DNA of 7,153 nucleotides. It comes from Synergistaceae bacterium UBA5560 (GTDB lineage: Bacteria > Synergistota > Synergistia > Synergistales > Aminiphilaceae). The stretch spans positions 1 to 7,153 of the forward strand of contig DIMS01000058.1 of assembly GCA_002425685.1 (NCBI GenBank), given 5' to 3'. The position numbers were made by a program, and so were the translations under genes. Positions 6,675 through 7,153 of this stretch are shown piece after piece (position 1 is the first letter of the stretch; each line of letters starts with the position of its first letter). The notes beneath the pieces are model-generated. The model was not told the DNA's origin and did not search any database. It saw only the letters and a list, made by a program, of their open reading frames with translations.

Positions 6675-7060
6675 GGCATGTTGCTGTGGATTTCACGTGC
6701 CCGCAGACCACGCTCGGCGTAAAGGGAACGAACCTGGCGGGCGTGGTCCACCGAGCAGGCAACCGCGATCAGCTGATGGAATGTGACGGTCTCCCGGAGG
6801 TGCTGAAGCCACTGGATGCTGGCGTCCACGATGGACCGGTTACACTCGGACGCGATGTTCATGACCCTGATTCGCTTGATAGTATCCACGCACCATGGCG
6901 GTCCGGAACGGATAGGCATAGACCCGCTCGCCGCGGGCCACTTTGTGATGGCCCTCGTCCACCAGGATCAGGTCAAAGAAATCATTCGAGAAGGCGGGAA
7001 GCCATCGGTCGGCCCGGCTGGCCAGTTGCTGAATGTTGGTAATCACAATATTTGGACACC
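6675..7060 (-). pseudogene. Eroded Res-type superfamily 2 helicase remnant (not Cas3)
   Basis: Two overlapping reading frames carry parts of one helicase. The first, from about 7060 to 6882, reads NIVITNIQQLASRADRWLP, then DFFDLILVDEGHH (DExH box at 6948-6959), then ERVYAYPFRTAMVRGY. The second, from about 6880, reads IKRIRVMNIASECNRSIVDA followed by HQLIAVACSVDHARQVRSLY and GLRAREIHSNMP. From memory of DEAD/DEAH helicases of the type III restriction Res kind, these blocks are in the right order. However, the stretch holding the SATP/TATP motif between the DEGH box and ERVYAYPF is missing, as is a stretch before ECNRSIVDA. A one-base shift near 6881 joins the frames. The N-terminal ATP-binding motif and the C-terminal motifs V and VI are absent. 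Cas3 has a different motif II context and an HD domain; neither is seen. I judge it dead. A misassembly is the alternative. Confidence 0.8.
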
Positions 7061-7063
7061 GCA

Positions 7064-7119
7064 GTAGTAGTTTTAAGTATCTTTCGCAAAAGTGGTAGTG
7101 TCAAGTATCTTTCGCAAAA
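7064..7119. repeat. Two tandem 28-bp units, possible insertion-sequence end
   Basis: Positions 7064-7091 and 7092-7119 are direct copies with 25 of 28 bases equal; the last 17 bases (AAGTATCTTTCGCAAAA) are identical. The units abut without a spacer. The second copy contains TGTCAAGTATCTTTCGCAAAA, a string of the kind found at ends of IS21-like elements, which carry several short repeats at each end. No transposase is visible, because only 34 bases remain to the right. The repeat lies just where the helicase frame loses its homology, which fits insertion of an element that cut off the helicase N-terminus. The mobile-element reading is inference; the tandem repeat is seen directly. Confidence 0.75.
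7076..7104 (-). promoter_or_regulatory. Candidate sigma70-type promoter for the cas operon
   Basis: On the minus strand TTGACA (7104-7099), a perfect -35 box, is followed after exactly 17 bases by GATACT (7081-7076), which matches four of six -10 positions including the key A at position 2 and the final T. Transcription would begin near 7069 and run through the helicase remnant into cas8e, an untranslated leader of about 410 bases. The -35 lies at the start of one 28-bp unit and the -10 in the other. No other promoter is obvious between here and cas8e, and none of the tight gene junctions leaves room for one. Not tested; the match could be chance. Confidence 0.5.
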
Positions 7120-7153
7120 ATTGAATTCAGCGGATTTGTTCCAGAACCAGAAG

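Noticed and set aside
6675..7060. The helicase remnant as a degraded cas3
   Set aside because: Its motif II context (VDEGHH) and the blocks NIQQLASR and SIVDASIQWL are those of Res-type helicases; no HD domain or Cas3-type motif is seen.
7064..7119. The 28-bp direct repeats as a CRISPR array
   Set aside because: The unit length is right, but copies abut without a spacer, there is no I-E hairpin and the sequence is unlike the repeat at 1-25.

Overview
The window holds a nearly complete type I-E CRISPR-Cas locus, all on the minus strand. Read in the direction of transcription (right to left) the order is cas8e, cas11e (cse2), cas7e, cas5e, cas6e, cas1, cas2, and then the edge of a CRISPR repeat. 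This is the canonical I-E order. The genes are packed as one operon: three junctions are 4-base ATGA overlaps, one is a 2-base gap, one a 17-base gap and one a 20-base overlap. Most genes have a clear GGAGG-type ribosome binding site. Base composition is moderately GC-rich. This fits a free-living bacterium, but nothing in the window fixes the phylum.

The outstanding feature is cas5e. It is 374 aa instead of the roughly 225-260 aa usual for Cas5e. The extra C-terminal part is an intact Cys4-type HNH nuclease domain (C283/C286, H297, N306, C316/C319/H320). No cas3, the helicase-nuclease that normally cuts DNA for type I systems, lies in its usual place upstream of cas8e. This points to a rare Cas5-HNH type I-E system in which Cascade carries its own nuclease. 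The adaptation genes cas1 and cas2 are intact and the metal-binding residues of Cas1 are conserved.

Upstream of cas8e (about 6660-7153) there is no intact gene. About 400 bases hold the eroded remains of a Res-type superfamily 2 helicase that is not Cas3: the DEGH box is present, but there is a frameshift and there appear to be internal deletions. Beyond it lies a 28-bp tandem duplication resembling an insertion-sequence end. That duplication builds a good sigma70-like promoter (TTGACA, 17 bp, GATACT) pointing into the cas operon.

At the left edge, positions 1-25 carry the I-E repeat hairpin CCCCAC-GTGC-GTGGGG. Only 23 bases separate it from the cas2 stop codon, so a normal-length leader does not fit between them.

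Working model: Cas6e processes crRNA; Cas8e, Cas11e, Cas7e and Cas5-HNH form Cascade; HNH replaces Cas3 for cutting; Cas1-Cas2 add spacers.
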